Shown: positions 33,131 through 45,900 of the stretch, piece by piece
How positions within the stretch are numbered: position 1 is the stretch's first letter
How the letters are laid out: every line of letters starts with the position of its first letter
Assembly (NCBI GenBank): GCA_946122785.1
Contig: CAMGYJ010000006.1
Coordinates: forward strand, 67,023,676-67,087,675
Direction of reading: 5' to 3'
Length of the DNA stretch: 64,000 nt
Source of the DNA: Linum tenue
Taxonomy: Eukaryota; Streptophyta; Magnoliopsida; Malpighiales; Linaceae
Made by a program: the position numbers and the translations under genes
The notes under the pieces: generated by a model
Databases searched by the model: none
What the model was told of the DNA's origin: nothing
Seen by the model: the letters and a program-made list of their open reading frames with translations, nothing else

Positions 33131-35690
33131 TAGAATGCATTGTCCTTGTTTGTATACATATCATAAATATGACAAATAATAAGAAAAGGATAGTAAGGTA
33201 ATTTTGCCTTTAAGTTCTAAATCTCAAACTCTTAAATCCATTATCAAAACATCTCAGCAAACAAAGAATTGTTTCAAATCTATAATGCCTCAAATCCTTG
33301 ATAAATCCTTAGGTTTTTAAATCACAAACCCCTCATTTTTAAATCAATAAAGCAAACGACCCGTGAAAGATGACAACCAAAAACATAAACATGTTTAGTT
33401 ACTTCTTTAGGCCCCGTTGTGACTAACCAAATATAGGAAAATAATGGAAGCATGGTGTGACATGATGAGTTAAGAAATATTGGAGAAAAATATATGAAAA
33501 TAATAGTGAGAATAAGATTTCAGGAATGAGTTTTGCAAAAATGGAGAGGGAAAATATGTAGAAAGTTAGTCTAATGAGATATGATCATAGACTCACTTGA
33601 ACGAAATTATTCCAACAACCACTAACATATCACAAGAAACAATTTTTGGTAACAATAGATGAAAACAAAACTAAACATATTACCGTTTCTGTTTTTGCCT
33701 TTGAAAGAAAGAAAAAAATAGAAACAAGAAATTATACGAAACATGGCTTGTGGTTTGCATAATTATTACTCTATTCAAATTCATATATAAATTTTCTTAC
33801 ATAGAAAAATTATATTAATTATACTCCACAAATAATATCCACTTTAATTAAATTGCCACGATATACCATGGTAAAACATGGTGATACATATATTATCGTG
33901 GTAGGTAAGACTAGAAGGTTAGTAATAACCTTTGGAACATACCAAATATCATACATAGTTTATCACTTTTTGGTAGGCGACTTCTAATTAGTGTATCATG
34001 GATGGTTGTAAATGATTTTGGTTTTACCGTAAGTGTTAGGAGCCTTGTATTAAGCTCAAAAAATTTCAAATTTGAGGGCTCCAAGCACCCTCGTTGCTTA
34101 AATGGTATCCCCCTTCTTTGAAGCGTTACTTCTTGATTGTTTGTGTTCAAGATGATGAAGAGAGCGTTGTACCACGGATAAAGCAACTTAAGGGTGATTG
34201 AGGACTAATGAGGTAGATTGTATTTGTGCGTACCACTTGGACTCGTAGGTTTTGTAGGATGAAAGTAGCTCAATTCTAATGTCTTTCTGACAACCATCTT
34301 ATAAAAACTCAAAGTGGGTTGTAGCCAAGTTTCGTGTGAGGCTACTTATTAACATGGTTAATGATAAGGCCATGCGTAAGTTCCCCAACTCAGGCATGCT
34401 ACGTAGTTGGTCGAAGTTCGGGTAACACGTACACATGGTCCTTCTCGAGGGGTGTTGTGCACAATGTAACACTTTCAGGTACGATTCGAAGTCGGCCAAA
34501 GGTCAAACCTTGTGCACCCACCCTTCTTAACTGGAAGGTCATGTTTGAGCCTTGAGGGTGATTTGCATAGTAGCCCAACTAAGGTACGGTTCGATATTTT
34601 CTAAAGGTCGGTAAACCCCTATATATTGCCACTAGACGGCCTGTAGTATATGTGGGTGAAGAAAAGACAATGTATAGAAATCCCCACTTGGTCGGATTTT
34701 TTCTTGCTACAACCCCTTAAACATTGAGTGTTGTTGAGAAGAGACATAGAAAATCATGAGAGCGGTCGGTCCACCTTTCTAGGTTCTAGAGCAAGTGGTC
34801 ACCTTGAGTTTAGCATGTCCTCACTTGAGTGCAATGCACTTGTAACTTTCCAGTGAGATTAAACATACCAAATAAAGAGTTTTTGTATCGTAAGTTGCTA
34901 ATGACAAACTCCTCACAAGTCATTTTGAATATGAGGGGAACGAAGTTGTCTAATTGAGAATATATCTTTGCTTGGAGACAATAAAATCTTTACATGTGGG
35001 GAGATATGATACATTCATAATCTTTATGTTTGAGTCATCCACCTTATAAACTTCCTTCTCTTTGGCATTTTCATGATATGTTGTGCTTCTTTCTCATATA
35101 TCATGTCCTAATATGTAAAGGAACGCTGTTAGAATTTTTTTTTGGAATATATGGAGACACTTGGAGCTTAGATAAGGCCACCCGAGTCCTTCTTACTGCC
35201 TGGCATAAAATTCTCAGTCGTGAGAATTCATGGAGCAGGCGAGGGAGACCAAGAGTGTCATAGTTTGGTATATCAGGACCTCATTTCAAATTCTCACGAC
35301 CATGAGATCGAGGCCGTGCGAATTGTCTTGTTTGCAGTACAAATTGAAAAACCATGTTTTTGACAAATATGACTATTAGGGTGAGAAACACACATTTTTG
35401 GGATCAAGAGAGAGTTTGAGCTTGGGTGGGAGAGTTCTCCATCAAATCCAAGCCAAAGGAGCATATCAAACTAGGGAGTGGAGATTTAAGAGTATATGAT
35501 GATCATTTTATTCTTGTTAGCTTAACTTCCCTATCTATGAGCTAAATACTCTTAATCACTTGAGTATGAGAAACCCTCGTTAGATATAGTTAGATGGATG
35601 ATTATATGAGAATCTAAACTTTCATAACTAGTATTTTTTGCTGATTAGAGGTTGAAGGCATTACTGGAGGGGTAATTTGATTGATTATAC
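33131..35690. other. Intergenic stretch without a recognisable gene
   Basis: Mixed AT-rich DNA. The region 33410-33730 has words typical of degenerate MITEs (GAAACAAGAAAT, TTTCTGTTTTTG). No reading frame matches a family that I know. Confidence 0.3.
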
Positions 35691-36788
35691 TAAAAAAAGC
35701 ATGTTTCAACTTGAATCAAATCATTCGATCTATTTATCTTATTATTCTGGTTTTCTTTTTTGCTTAACAATGGACCCCAATTGAATTAAAGATGTCTAGT
35801 TACATACCCTAGATGTTAGTCATTGATAATAATTTAATCGAATATGAAACACAAATCAATGAGAAAAGCACTGATTTAAGAGGGAGATTAATTTAATTCA
35901 AACTTAGAACATCTATGTCTCATAGTTGTACCCCAAATACAAACAACAATACCAAGTCTTACATTAACAATGAAACTAAATAATTACCAATCTACCTAGC
36001 TCATCCCATCCCAAGATGTCTTGTTACATATCATTGATTATACTAAGAAAATTTTTTGTTTCTAATTTCTATCTGAATTAAATCATTCTATCTATTTATC
36101 TTATTATTCTATTTTTCTTTTTTGCCGAACAATGGACCCCATTGAATTAAAGATGTCATGTTACATATCCTTGATGCTAGCCATTGATAATAATTTAACC
36201 GGATATGAAGCACAAATTAATGAGAAACCGCTAATTTAAGAGAGAGATTAATTTAATTCAAACTTAGTCGGATGACATCTCTGTCTCATAACTGTATTCA
36301 AATATAAACAATAATAACAAGTCTTGCATTAAGAATGAAACTAAAAAATGATCAATCTACCTAGCTCATCCCATCCCAAGATGTCTTGTTACATATCATT
36401 GATTATACTAAGAAAAATTTTTGTTTCTAATTTCTATATGAATTAAATCATTCTATCTATTTATCTTATTATTGTATTTTTCTTTTTTTCCGAACAATGG
36501 ACCCCATTGAATTAAAGATGTCATGTTACATATCCTTGATGCTAGCCATTGATAATAATTTAACCGGATATGAAGCACAAATTAATGAGAAAACCGCTAA
36601 TTTCAGAGAGAGATTAATTTAATTCAAACTTAGTCGGATGACCTCTCTGTCTCATAGTTGTATTCAAATATAAACAATAATACCAAATCTTGCAAAAAAT
36701 TATCAAACTATCTAGCTCATCCCAATTATGCTATTTGGGACACCAATCAAACAACATTCTCCAACTTCCTTCGTTGATCAACTCCCTT

Positions 36789-36995
36789 TCAACAATGAAG
36801 GAGCTCATCCCAAACACTCTTCATCCATTGTCCACAACCTGACACATTTTCATTCACAGTTGTCCCATCTCTCTCAGCCCCTTCTTCATCCAACTCCAAC
36901 ATTCTACTATCAAAATAGTGTCGAAGAAGTATCATGATGGCAGAGGCACCAAGAATGGTATATGAGTAGGGAGTCCTAGGATTGAACTTTTTCAA
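36789..36995 (-). CDS. Unrecognised short exon, - strand form, unit 1
   Basis: Frame with KKFNPRTPYSYTILGASAIM, then ILLRHYFDSRMLELDEEGAE, then a polar tail NENVSGCGQWMKSVWDELLHC. A hydrophobic stretch is followed by a basic-then-acidic segment, as in a small membrane-anchored protein or a terminal exon. It is clearly related to the + strand exon 550 bp away in the same unit. Homology between the two starts right after an AG (position of TTCAA), consistent with a splice acceptor. I do not recognise the family. Confidence 0.4.
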   Translation of the reverse strand: MKKFNPRTPYSYTILGASAIMILLRHYFDSRMLELDEEGAERDGTTVNENVSGCGQWMKSVWDELLHC

Positions 36996-37519
36996 CTCAA
37001 AGAGAAGAATAAGAATGGTAGGTCATTTGGTTATTAATGAGGCGGACCATATAGGTTATCAGTGAAGCGTTCAGACAATTGACCACATTAAAATCAGTTG
37101 ATGGTCGAAGGGCCTATAAGGCCACTGCTAGGATAATAATGGGTAAAAGCAGAAAGATACAATAGTTGAAGATAGATTCATCCAACAAAATATAGGAAAA
37201 ACTAATTATTACTCCCACAAAAACCCTACAGACCAATGCATCCATATCTTATCCTAAACAAGTTTGTTCTCCTAAATCTTGGAACCCTGTAGAAAAATGA
37301 CCAATGACAGCGGCTACCACAACAACAATAGGAATTCAGAACACATAATAATGAAATTGTTTGAAAATCCTAGAGTGACTGAATATCCAAAATGGCATAC
37401 AAAGCCGAGCATAGATATCGAAAACCATAAAGACGTGTATGAAAATTAAGCAATCCCTCCGGCTAATCAAAAATCAAATCAGCTGCAATCCCCATTGTGA
37501 TCATGACTTGGCACAGTTC

Positions 37520-37699
37520 AATTCAAGAAATGCCTATCCATACATCATACTTGGTGGCTCCGCCATCACCGCGCTCCTCCGGCACTACTTTGATAGTAGG
37601 GCACTGGAGGCCGACGAGGAGGGATCTGAGAGAGACGAGGCTGCTGCGAATGAGAGGACAGCCAACGAGGAGGGGAGAGGTGTGTCGGAAGGGATTTAA
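37520..37699 (+). CDS. Unrecognised short exon, + strand form, unit 1
   Basis: From GGCACAG/TTCAATTC the frame reads FNSRNAYPYIILGGSAITAL, LRHYFDSRALEADEEGSERD, EAAANERTANEEGRGVSEGI, stop. It shares FNxRxxYxYxILGxSAI and LRHYFDSRxLExDEEGxERD with the - strand form. An open frame extends upstream to an ATG at 37439 but that part is not shared. GC is high at third codon positions compared with the AT-rich surroundings, and most differences from the - strand copy are at third positions. Family unknown. Confidence 0.45.
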   Translation, partial: NSRNAYPYIILGGSAITALLRHYFDSRALEADEEGSERDEAAANERTANEEGRGVSEGI

Positions 37700-38582
37700 T
37701 TGGCCGGTCAGATAACGTTGTTAGGATCTGCTATGTAGTTTGGTTATTTTGAACTTCATTTCTTAATGTTGTGTTTTTATGTAAGAGATGTTATGACACT
37801 TAGTTTGTATTAAATTAACTTCATTTCTATATGAATTAAATCATTCTATCTATTTATCTTATTATTCTTTTTTTTTTTTTGCCGAACAATGGACTCCATT
37901 GAATTAAAGATGTCATGTTACATATCCTTGATGCTAGCCATTGATAATAATTTAACCGGATATGAAGCACAAATTAATGAGAAACCGCTAATTTAAGAGA
38001 GAGATTAATTTAATTCAAACTTAGTCGGATGACATCTCTGTCTCATAACTGTATTCAAATATAAACAATAATACCAAGTCTTGCATTAAGAATGAAACTA
38101 AAAAATTATCAATCTACCTAGCTCATCCCATCCCAAGATGTCTTGTTACATATCATTGATTATACTAAGAAAAATTTTTGTTTCTAATTTCTATATGAAT
38201 TAAATCATTCTATCTATTTATCTTATTATTTTATTTTTCTTTTTTGCCGAACAATGAACCCCATTGAATTAAAGATGTCATGTTACATATCCTTGATGCT
38301 AGCCATTGATAATAATTTAACCGGATATGAAGCACAAATTAATGAGAAAACCGCTAATTTAAGAGAGAGATTAATTTAATTCAAACTTAGTCGGATGACA
38401 TCTCTGTCTCATAGTTGTATTCAAATATAAACAATAATACCAAATCTTGCATTAAGAATGAAACTAAAAAATTATCAAACTATCTAGCTCATCCCAATTA
38501 TGCTAATATGGGACACCAATCAAACAACATTCTTCAACTTCCTTCGTTGATCAACTCCCTTTCAACAATGAAGGAGCTCATC

Positions 38583-38768
38583 TCAAACACTCTTCATCCA
38601 TTGTCCACAACCTGACACATTTTCATTCACAGTTGTCCCATCTCTCTCAGCCCCTTCTTCATCCAACTCCAACATTCTACTATCAAAATAGTGTCGAAGA
38701 AGTATCATGATGGCAGAGGCACCAAGAATGGTATATGAGTAGGGAGTCCTAGGATTGAACTTTTTCAA
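38583..38768 (-). CDS. Unrecognised short exon, - strand form, unit 2
   Basis: Second copy, identical over the conserved segment (FNPRTPYSYTILGASAIMIL) and shorter at the tail, where a base change ends the frame after QWMKSV. Confidence 0.35.
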   Translation of the reverse strand: MKKFNPRTPYSYTILGASAIMILLRHYFDSRMLELDEEGAERDGTTVNENVSGCGQWMKSV

Positions 38769-39051
38769 CTCAAAGAGAAGAATGAGAATGGTACGTCATT
38801 TGGTTATTGATGAGGCGGACCATATAGGTTATCAGTGAAGCGTTCATACAATTGACCACATTAAAATCAGTTGAAGGTCGAAAGACCTATAAGGCCACTG
38901 CTAGGATAATAATGGGTAGAAGCAGAAAGATACAATAGTTGAAGGTAGATTCATCCAACAAAATATAGGAAAAACTAATTATTACTCCCACAAAAACCCT
39001 ACAGACCAATGCATCCATATCTTATCCTAAACAAGTTTGTTCTCCTAAATC

Positions 39052-39273
39052 TTGGAACCCTGTAGAAAAATGACCAATGACAGCGGCTACCACAACAACA
39101 ATAGGAATTCAGAACACATAATAATGAAATTGTTTGAAAATCCTAGAGTGACTGAATATCCAAAATGGCCTACAAAGCCGAGCATAGATATCGAAAACCA
39201 TAAAGACGTGTATGAAAATTATGCAATCCCTCCGGCTAATCAAAAATCAAATCAGCTGCAATCCCCATTGTGA
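39052..39273 (+). CDS. Unrecognised open frame upstream of the + strand exon, unit 2
   Basis: A 73-codon frame (MTNDSGYHNNNRNSEHIIMK, LFENPRVTEYPKWPTKPSID, ENHKDVYENYAIPPANQKS). The corresponding sequence is present in units 1 and 3 (37295-37440 and 40848-40995) but closed by an A-to-T difference that turns the TAT of DVYENYA into TAA. It may be an upstream exon of the same unknown gene, or chance. Confidence 0.25.
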   Translation: MEPCRKMTNDSGYHNNNRNSEHIIMKLFENPRVTEYPKWPTKPSIDIENHKDVYENYAIPPANQKSNQLQSPL

Positions 39274-39284
39274 TCATGACTTGG

Positions 39285-39479
39285 CACGGTTCAACTCAAG
39301 AAATGCCTATCCAGTATCCATACATCATACTTGGTGGCTCCGCCATCACTACGCTCCTCCGGCACTACTTTGATAGTAGGGCACTGGAGGCCGATGAGGA
39401 GGGAGCTGAGAGAGACGAGGCTGCTGCGAATGAGAGGACAGCCAACGAGGAGGGGAGAGGCGTGCCGGAAGGTGTTTAA
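39285..39479 (+). CDS. Unrecognised short exon, + strand form, unit 2
   Basis: Second copy of the + strand exon. It has a 6-base insertion near the start (QYPYIILGG after EMPI) and the acceptor-like AG changed to GG (GGCACGG/TTCAAC). The conserved LLRHYFDSRALEADEEGAER is intact and the frame ends GRGVPEGV. Confidence 0.4.
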   Translation, partial: HGSTQEMPIQYPYIILGGSAITTLLRHYFDSRALEADEEGAERDEAAANERTANEEGRGVPEGV

Positions 39480-40344
39480 TTGGCCGGTCAGATAACATTG
39501 TTAGGATCTGCTATGTAGTTTGGTTATTTTGAACTTCATTTCCTAATATTGTTTTTTTATGTAAGAGATGTTATGACACTTAGTTTGTATTAAATTAACT
39601 TCATTTCTATATGAATTAAATCTTTCTATCTATTTATCTTATTATTCTATTTTTATTTTTTTGCCGAATAATGGACCCCATTGAATTAAAGATGTCATGT
39701 TACATATCCTTGATGATAGCCATTGATAATAATTTAACCGGATATGAAGCACAAATTAATGAGAAACCGCTAATTTAAGAGAGAGATTAATTTAATTCAA
39801 ACTTAGTCGGATGACATCTCTGTCTCATAACTGTATTCAAATATAAACAATAATACCAAGTCTTGCATTAAGAATGAAATTAAAAAATTATCAATCTACC
39901 TAGCTCATCCCATCCCAAGATGTCTTGTTACATATCATTGATTATACTAAGAAAAATTTTTGTTTCTAATTTCTATATGAATTAAATCATTCTATCTATT
40001 TATCTTATTATTTTATTTTTCTTTTTTGCCGAACAATGGACCCCATTGAATTAAAGATGTCATGTTACATATCCTTGATGCTAGCCATTGATAATAATTT
40101 AACCGGATAAGAAGCACAAATTAATGAGAAAACCGCTAATTTAAGAGAGAGATTAATTTAATTCAAACTTAAACGGATGACATCTCTGTCTCATAGTTGT
40201 ATTCAAATATAAACAATAATACCAAATCTTGCATTAAGAATGAAACTAAAAAATTATCAAACTATCTAGATCGTCCCAATTATGCTATATGGGACACCAA
40301 TCAAACAACATTCTCCAACTTCCTTCGTTGATCAACTCCCTTTT

Positions 40345-40545
40345 AACAATGAAGGAGCTTATCCCAAACACTCTTCATCCATTGTCCACAACCTGACACA
40401 TTTTCATTCACAGTTGTCCCATCTCTCTCGGCCCCTTCTTCATCCAACTCCAATATTCTACTATCAAAATAGTGTCGAAGAAGTATCATGATGGCAGAGG
40501 CACCGAGAATGTATTATGAGTAGGGAGTCCTAGGATTGAACTTTT
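40345..40545 (-). pseudogene. Unrecognised short exon, - strand form, unit 3 (stop-interrupted)
   Basis: Third copy. The SYTILG segment has become S-stop-YILG through a base change near 40515; the rest (ILLRHYFDSRILELDEEGAE) is preserved. Confidence 0.4.
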
Positions 40546-41072
40546 TCAACTCAAAGAGAAGAATGAGAATGGTAGGTCATTTGGTTATTGATGAGGCGGA
40601 CCATATAGGTTATCAGTGAAGCGTTCAGACAATTGACCACATTAAAATCAGTTGATGGTCGAAGGGCCTATAAGGCCACGGCTAGGATAATAATGGGTAG
40701 AAACAGAAAGATACAATAGTTGAAGGTAGATTCATCCAACAAAATATAAGAAAAACTAATTATTACTCCCACAAAACCCTACAGACCAATGCATCCATAT
40801 CTTACCCTAAACAAGTTTGTTCTCCTAAATCTTGGAACCCTGTAGAAAAATGACCAATGACAGCGGCTACCACAACAACAATAGGAATTCAGAACACATA
40901 ATAATAAAATTGTTTGAAAATCCTAGAGTGACTGAATATCCAAAATGGCCTACAAAGTCGAGCATAGATATCGAAAACCATAAAGACGTGTATGAAAATT
41001 AAGCAATCCCTCCGGCTAATCAAAAATCAAATCAGCTGCAATCCCCATTGTGATCATGACTTGGCATGGTTC

Positions 41073-41252
41073 AATTCAAGAAATGTCTATCCATACATCA
41101 TACTTGGTGGCTCCGCCATCACCGCGCTCCTTCGGCACTACTTTGATAGTAGGGCACTGGAGGCCGACGAGGAGGGAGCTGAGAGAGACGAGGCTGCTGC
41201 GAATGAGAGGACATCCAACGAGGAGGGGAGAGGCGTGCCGGAAGGTGTTTAA
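41073..41252 (+). CDS. Unrecognised short exon, + strand form, unit 3
   Basis: Third copy of the + strand exon, full conserved segment (VYPYIILGGSAITALLRHYF) and tail GRGVPEGV. The AG before TTCAA is changed (GGCATGG). An ATG-led frame opens at 40992. Confidence 0.4.
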   Translation, partial: NSRNVYPYIILGGSAITALLRHYFDSRALEADEEGAERDEAAANERTSNEEGRGVPEGV

Positions 41253-41472
41253 TTGGCCGGTCAGATAACATTGTTAAGATCTGCTATGTAGTTTGGTTAT
41301 TTTGAACTTCATTTCTTAATGTTGTGTTTTTATGTAAGAGATGTTATGACACTTAGTTTGTATTAAATTAATTTCATTTCTTAACCTTCTTGCATTTTTC
41401 CAAGTAAGCGATTGTTGATGTGAATAAGTTAATTCGTTGAAGCCACCAAGCTAACGAATGAGTACTTGGTAC

Positions 41473-42930
41473 TAGGGGTGGACAACGATTTGATTCTCAT
41501 CAGACCGAATCAACTCTCGCACCGAATCGAATCGAACTGTTCATCTTTCGATTCGACTTTGATTTTTGGATTTGAGAAATTTTCGGTTTTGGTACGGCCC
41601 GAAATCAAACCGTGAAATCAAACTAATGACCGGACCGAATCGTTATTAAATTAATTACCTATTATATTATGCTCCAAGAAGGCAAGTCAATTACTTGGAG
41701 TTGGAAACCCTATTACCCTACACCTACACGACTTAACTACTTATAAATAGGATTCATTCTCCTCTTGATTTAGACGCGCTGCACCTACGCTAGCAGAGTC
41801 CCTTATTTGCACCCAAAATTGGCATCGTTCTGATGCAGAGCCAACTTCTGGGAAGAAGGTACATATGAGCTTGAAAAAATGGAAGCGGGTAAGTATTTGA
41901 GAAACTTAATTTGCATCCTCTTACTCGTGCCCATTCCTTAGCAAGCACCACATTCAATTTATAATTTTATATTGTGTTTCTTTTCCTTGTTAATGTTTCA
42001 GTAATGGAGAAGATTCAAATAAATGACACACCAAGAGGCTTCTACCAAGTCCGACAAACCCACTACAAATTAGCAAGATTAAGAATCATTTATTTTATTT
42101 CACTAGTTTTTGAAGTAAGTGCCACTTTGTTAAATACCTTTCTAATGTCTTGTATCTTGTGATTGCAGAAGTGGCTTTCTAATGTACAGTGGGGAATTTG
42201 GAGATTAGGTGGTCTAGGGTGCATTGAAAATGAAGATGGAAGATGGAAGATGGAAGATTGGAGAGACAATTAGTTAGACTATATTGGAGATTGAATAAAA
42301 GACTATCTTTGATTTTTAGACAGTATCTCGTTCTCAATTGAGTTTTTGTTGAATGTTTTGGAACATGTGGTTTTTGTGAATTGTGAAGTATTTAAATTGG
42401 AATAATTTGATGACTTTGCTTCGTAGTTATTTTTATTTAGTATTTTGTGTTGTTCTTTAAGAGTAATTTTATTAGATTTGTACAATTAGGTGGTCTGGGG
42501 TGCACTGAAAATGAAGATGGAAGATGGAAGATTGGAGAGACAATTAGTTAGACTATATTGGAGATTGAATAAAAGACTATCTTTGATTTTTAGACAGTAT
42601 CTCGTTCTCAATTGAGTTTTTGTTGAATGTTTTGGAACATGTGGTTTTTATGAATTGTGAAGTATTTAAATTGTGATAATTTGATGACTTTGCTTCATAG
42701 TTATTTTTATTTAGTATTTTGTGTTGTTCTTTAAGAGTAATTTTATTAGATTTGTACAATTAGTTGGTCTGATGGGATGGTCCATACCGAATCAAACCAT
42801 CCATGGTCTGATCCAGATCGAATCCGAGAAATAACGATTCAAATTTGGTCCTTGATTTAGAAGAAATTTTGGTCCTGCCCGAGAATATTTTGGTCCGGTC
42901 TTGGACCGGATCGACCGATGCTCACCCCTA
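41473..42930. mobile_element. hAT-like element with TAGGGGTG termini
   Basis: The ends read TAGGGGTGGACAACG and, inverted, TAGGGGTGAGCATCG. Both subterminal regions are rich in CGAATC/CCGAT/GGACCG words, typical of non-autonomous hAT elements in plants. No clear 8-bp target duplication is visible, so boundaries are approximate. Its centre holds a 274-bp tandem duplication and no transposase. Confidence 0.65.
42205..42765 (+). repeat. 274-281-bp tandem duplication inside the hAT-like element
   Basis: Two copies beginning TTAGGTGGTCT at 42205 and 42486. The copies differ by a few bases and by one extra 7-bp unit of a GAAGATG microsatellite in the first. Confidence 0.9.
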
Positions 42931-45900
42931 GCACCGGCTCATCTTCTCCTCCTATAGTTGGTACAGCAGGTGGAATACTTGATAAATAAGACGCCACCAA
43001 ATAATTAATAAATATTTTTTATACCCAATTTGTCCTTAATAATCATGGTGACTACTATTTTATTTTAATCACTATAAGCGCTTCCTATGAATGAAAGAAG
43101 TGGCAATTAAGGAAAACAAACCTCATTTTCTTAAAATAATATACTAGTCTGCAGTCTCTGCATATTTAATAATTTATAGTCTACTAGTGATGTGTTGTGC
43201 GTCATTTACGCGTAAAGCCCGTCAAAGTAATTTTTTTATCGGATGAATTTTTTTTATTGTTTCTTTTCATTAACGGTGTACTTCTCCGTTTAACTACTTA
43301 GTGGGTATCATTATCTTTTCTAAGCCACATCAAACTATCATATTAAATTGCAAAGTAGCATGACAATAGAAATGCAATTGTAGTTTTAATTGCATCGATG
43401 GAAGTGTGCAATTTCATTTGCAATACCCATGCAGGCTTTCATCACTTTTATTGGGGTTCTTTATTAAAAAAATAAGTTGGATTAACATATGAAATTGTAA
43501 ACTATGCGTTGATTTAGATGAATGAAAATAGTGTGAGTTGGATGACAAAAAATGTTGAGTTGGCAATAAAGAGCACAAATGCAATTACACAAACACTTGC
43601 ATTGATGTGGATGATTTAATTACTTAAAAAAGAAATTTATTTTTTCGTTTTCTACTTCTTTATTTTTGTTTAGTCCTCTTTCTCTTCCATCTTCCTTACT
43701 CTCTTTCTCCCATGAGAACAGTTCTTCTTCCATCACCGTCCCTTTCGTTGTTTCTTCACTAGAGAGAAGGCAGAACTCTCGTGTTAAAGAGAGAAAGCAA
43801 CATTGCTAGAGAGATCCAGAGAGAGGAAACTCTAGATTGACATCATCGTCAGAGTGAGATACGGTGATTGGAGCGATAGATAAATCTATTGATCGATGGA
43901 GGTCCTAAATTTTTCTACGAAATTCTTTTCTCCACCACTTATTTGCTTGTTTGTTTCCCCTTCTTTTAATAGTTTCTTATCTCTGCTTCTTCGAATTTCT
44001 TTCCGTCTCAGATCTATGATTGCTTCCTATCCCTTTCTTTGTTTCATTAGATGACAACCAATTCACGGAGGTCGGGTCGCAGTAAATCCCTCTTGCAATG
44101 CGACTATCTGAACCCCCAGTGGCACTAAAGAAACGTGCATTTAGGCCTCTTCGTGCAAGGAAACTGAGATTGGAAACATAGGAATCCCTCTCCAATTTTC
44201 CCAGAATACTTTATATCCAAATCATCCAAGGGTACTCGATTCCTCCAATCCTCTCGTCAACTGCTTTAATTTCATTGACGTTTTCCCAGTACAATCATCA
44301 GAAACCCCTCCATCGATGTCTCCTTTGTTGATAAACGTACAATACAACTCTCAATTCTTTAAACAAACTCAGTTTCTGATCCTCCAACTTTCATGCCTTG
44401 TCGGCACCCTCATATTCCAATGCTCTGCCTCTTTAATCTGCTCCTCCGACGAATTTTTGTTGGGAATGAAAGAAAAGGAAATGGGAAGGAGCAGAAATGA
44501 CAACAATGGTGGCAAACTTGCAATAACAATATTTTATGTGGGGATAATTTTGGTAGTTTGGACACGTGTCGATATCCTATCTTATCTCAGCTCAAAAACA
44601 TTGATTCTATGAAATATATAAAGCATATTAATGCATTGACATTACGGGATTTTGAATTTGCTTCTATAGGAGTGTTTCACATAAGGGTAATCCCGTATTT
44701 TCACTCCTATTAAATTGAACTCTGCATTTTGTTTGGTTTTGGAATGGTGGGACCAGCAATGATGATGATTGTGAATGATATAGTCAGAGAAAGGAATTGG
44801 GCCCTTTCATGCATGTGTCCGTCAAGCTTTTAATTTTCCATCTAATATCCCCACCCAATAAAAATCAATAAAATTTTAGATTTTAGTTCTTTCACTACCA
44901 TCTTCAATCGGAATCGTCATTTCTTCCTTATCGTCTCTTTCCCACCCTTGTCCTGGGGTTACCACTTCCTCAATTCCAAACAATCCATTCTACATCTCTC
45001 ATGTCTGATTAGTAAATCATAGATGCTGTGAACCATTGTTATGGTTTGTAGAAGCCCACAATTAATTATATGTTATCCTTACTTCCTTACGCTTCATTAA
45101 TTAGTTAGTGGCATTAAGCGAAAACACGTATTAGCTAGCCAAATCCCTATCGCAAGAGGCACATACACGGATAAGGAATGGTCTGACCTTAGTGAAAGTG
45201 ATAGGGGATCTTAATGGATGAGGTATAATGGCATATTATTAATGAGATTGTATGCATGACAATCTAAAAAACACATTCCTAAACAATCGTTTTTACTTGC
45301 TTTCTCGCGTTTGCTTTCATTACTGGCTTGCGTCATTTCTTTCTTGTTTAGTAGACTAGTAGCAGGAATCAAGGACACCTCAACTCACTTTCATTTACTT
45401 TAAGTTACATCATTCGAATACATTAGAATATGTTTGAGTAGTTTCTATCAAAAGACCTCTTAGAATATGACCTTAGGATTTCCTATGATTTTATCACTTG
45501 TTTCTACATTAGTCAACTGTTAGTTAGATAGTTTATGACGGTTTTGTGTTTGCAAAAAAGAACAAAAAGAAAAAGACGGAAGAATGCAGCATTTGGTTTT
45601 GTTGTTCCGATGCCACTTTCACCCATTATAATGGAGAGTGAGAAAAGATAAGTACAAATGCATAACCAAATACGAAAAAAGAGATTGATTTCAACACAAC
45701 AAAAAATACGCTTTAGAATAGTAACCTATATTAGAAGATTTCTCTGTCATTTTCCTATTTGATCTCGATCGAGAGAGAAATTACTACAGATTTCAAACTA
45801 AATACGAAAAATAGATTGATTTTAGCACCACGACAAAAAAAATACACATACTGCCGGAATGTTAATATTATAATATTTATATTTATATTATAATATTTAT

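Larger units (their letters stand above)
35695..41372 (+). repeat. Tandem array: 365-bp monomers inside a 1.77-kb triplication
   Basis: A monomer of about 365 bp (start TGAATTAAATCATTCTATC) occurs once in diverged form at 35705-36073 and then as pairs at 36074/36439, 37832/38197 and ~39612/39977. Each pair leads into a ~1.05-kb block carrying two short coding-like regions. The whole unit (pair plus block) repeats three times: about 36065-37820, 37821-39600 and 39601-41372, with spacings of about 1760-1780 bp. The copies are very similar, so the triplication is young relative to the monomers. Confidence 0.9.

Noticed and set aside
35695..41372. CRISPR-like or regulatory repeat array
   Set aside because: Monomers are 365 bp and adjacent without spacers, in a plant genome; this is a tandem duplication.
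42303..42759. Two 60-codon - strand frames
   Set aside because: Copies of one another through the 274-bp tandem duplication; Asn/Lys-rich AT translation only.
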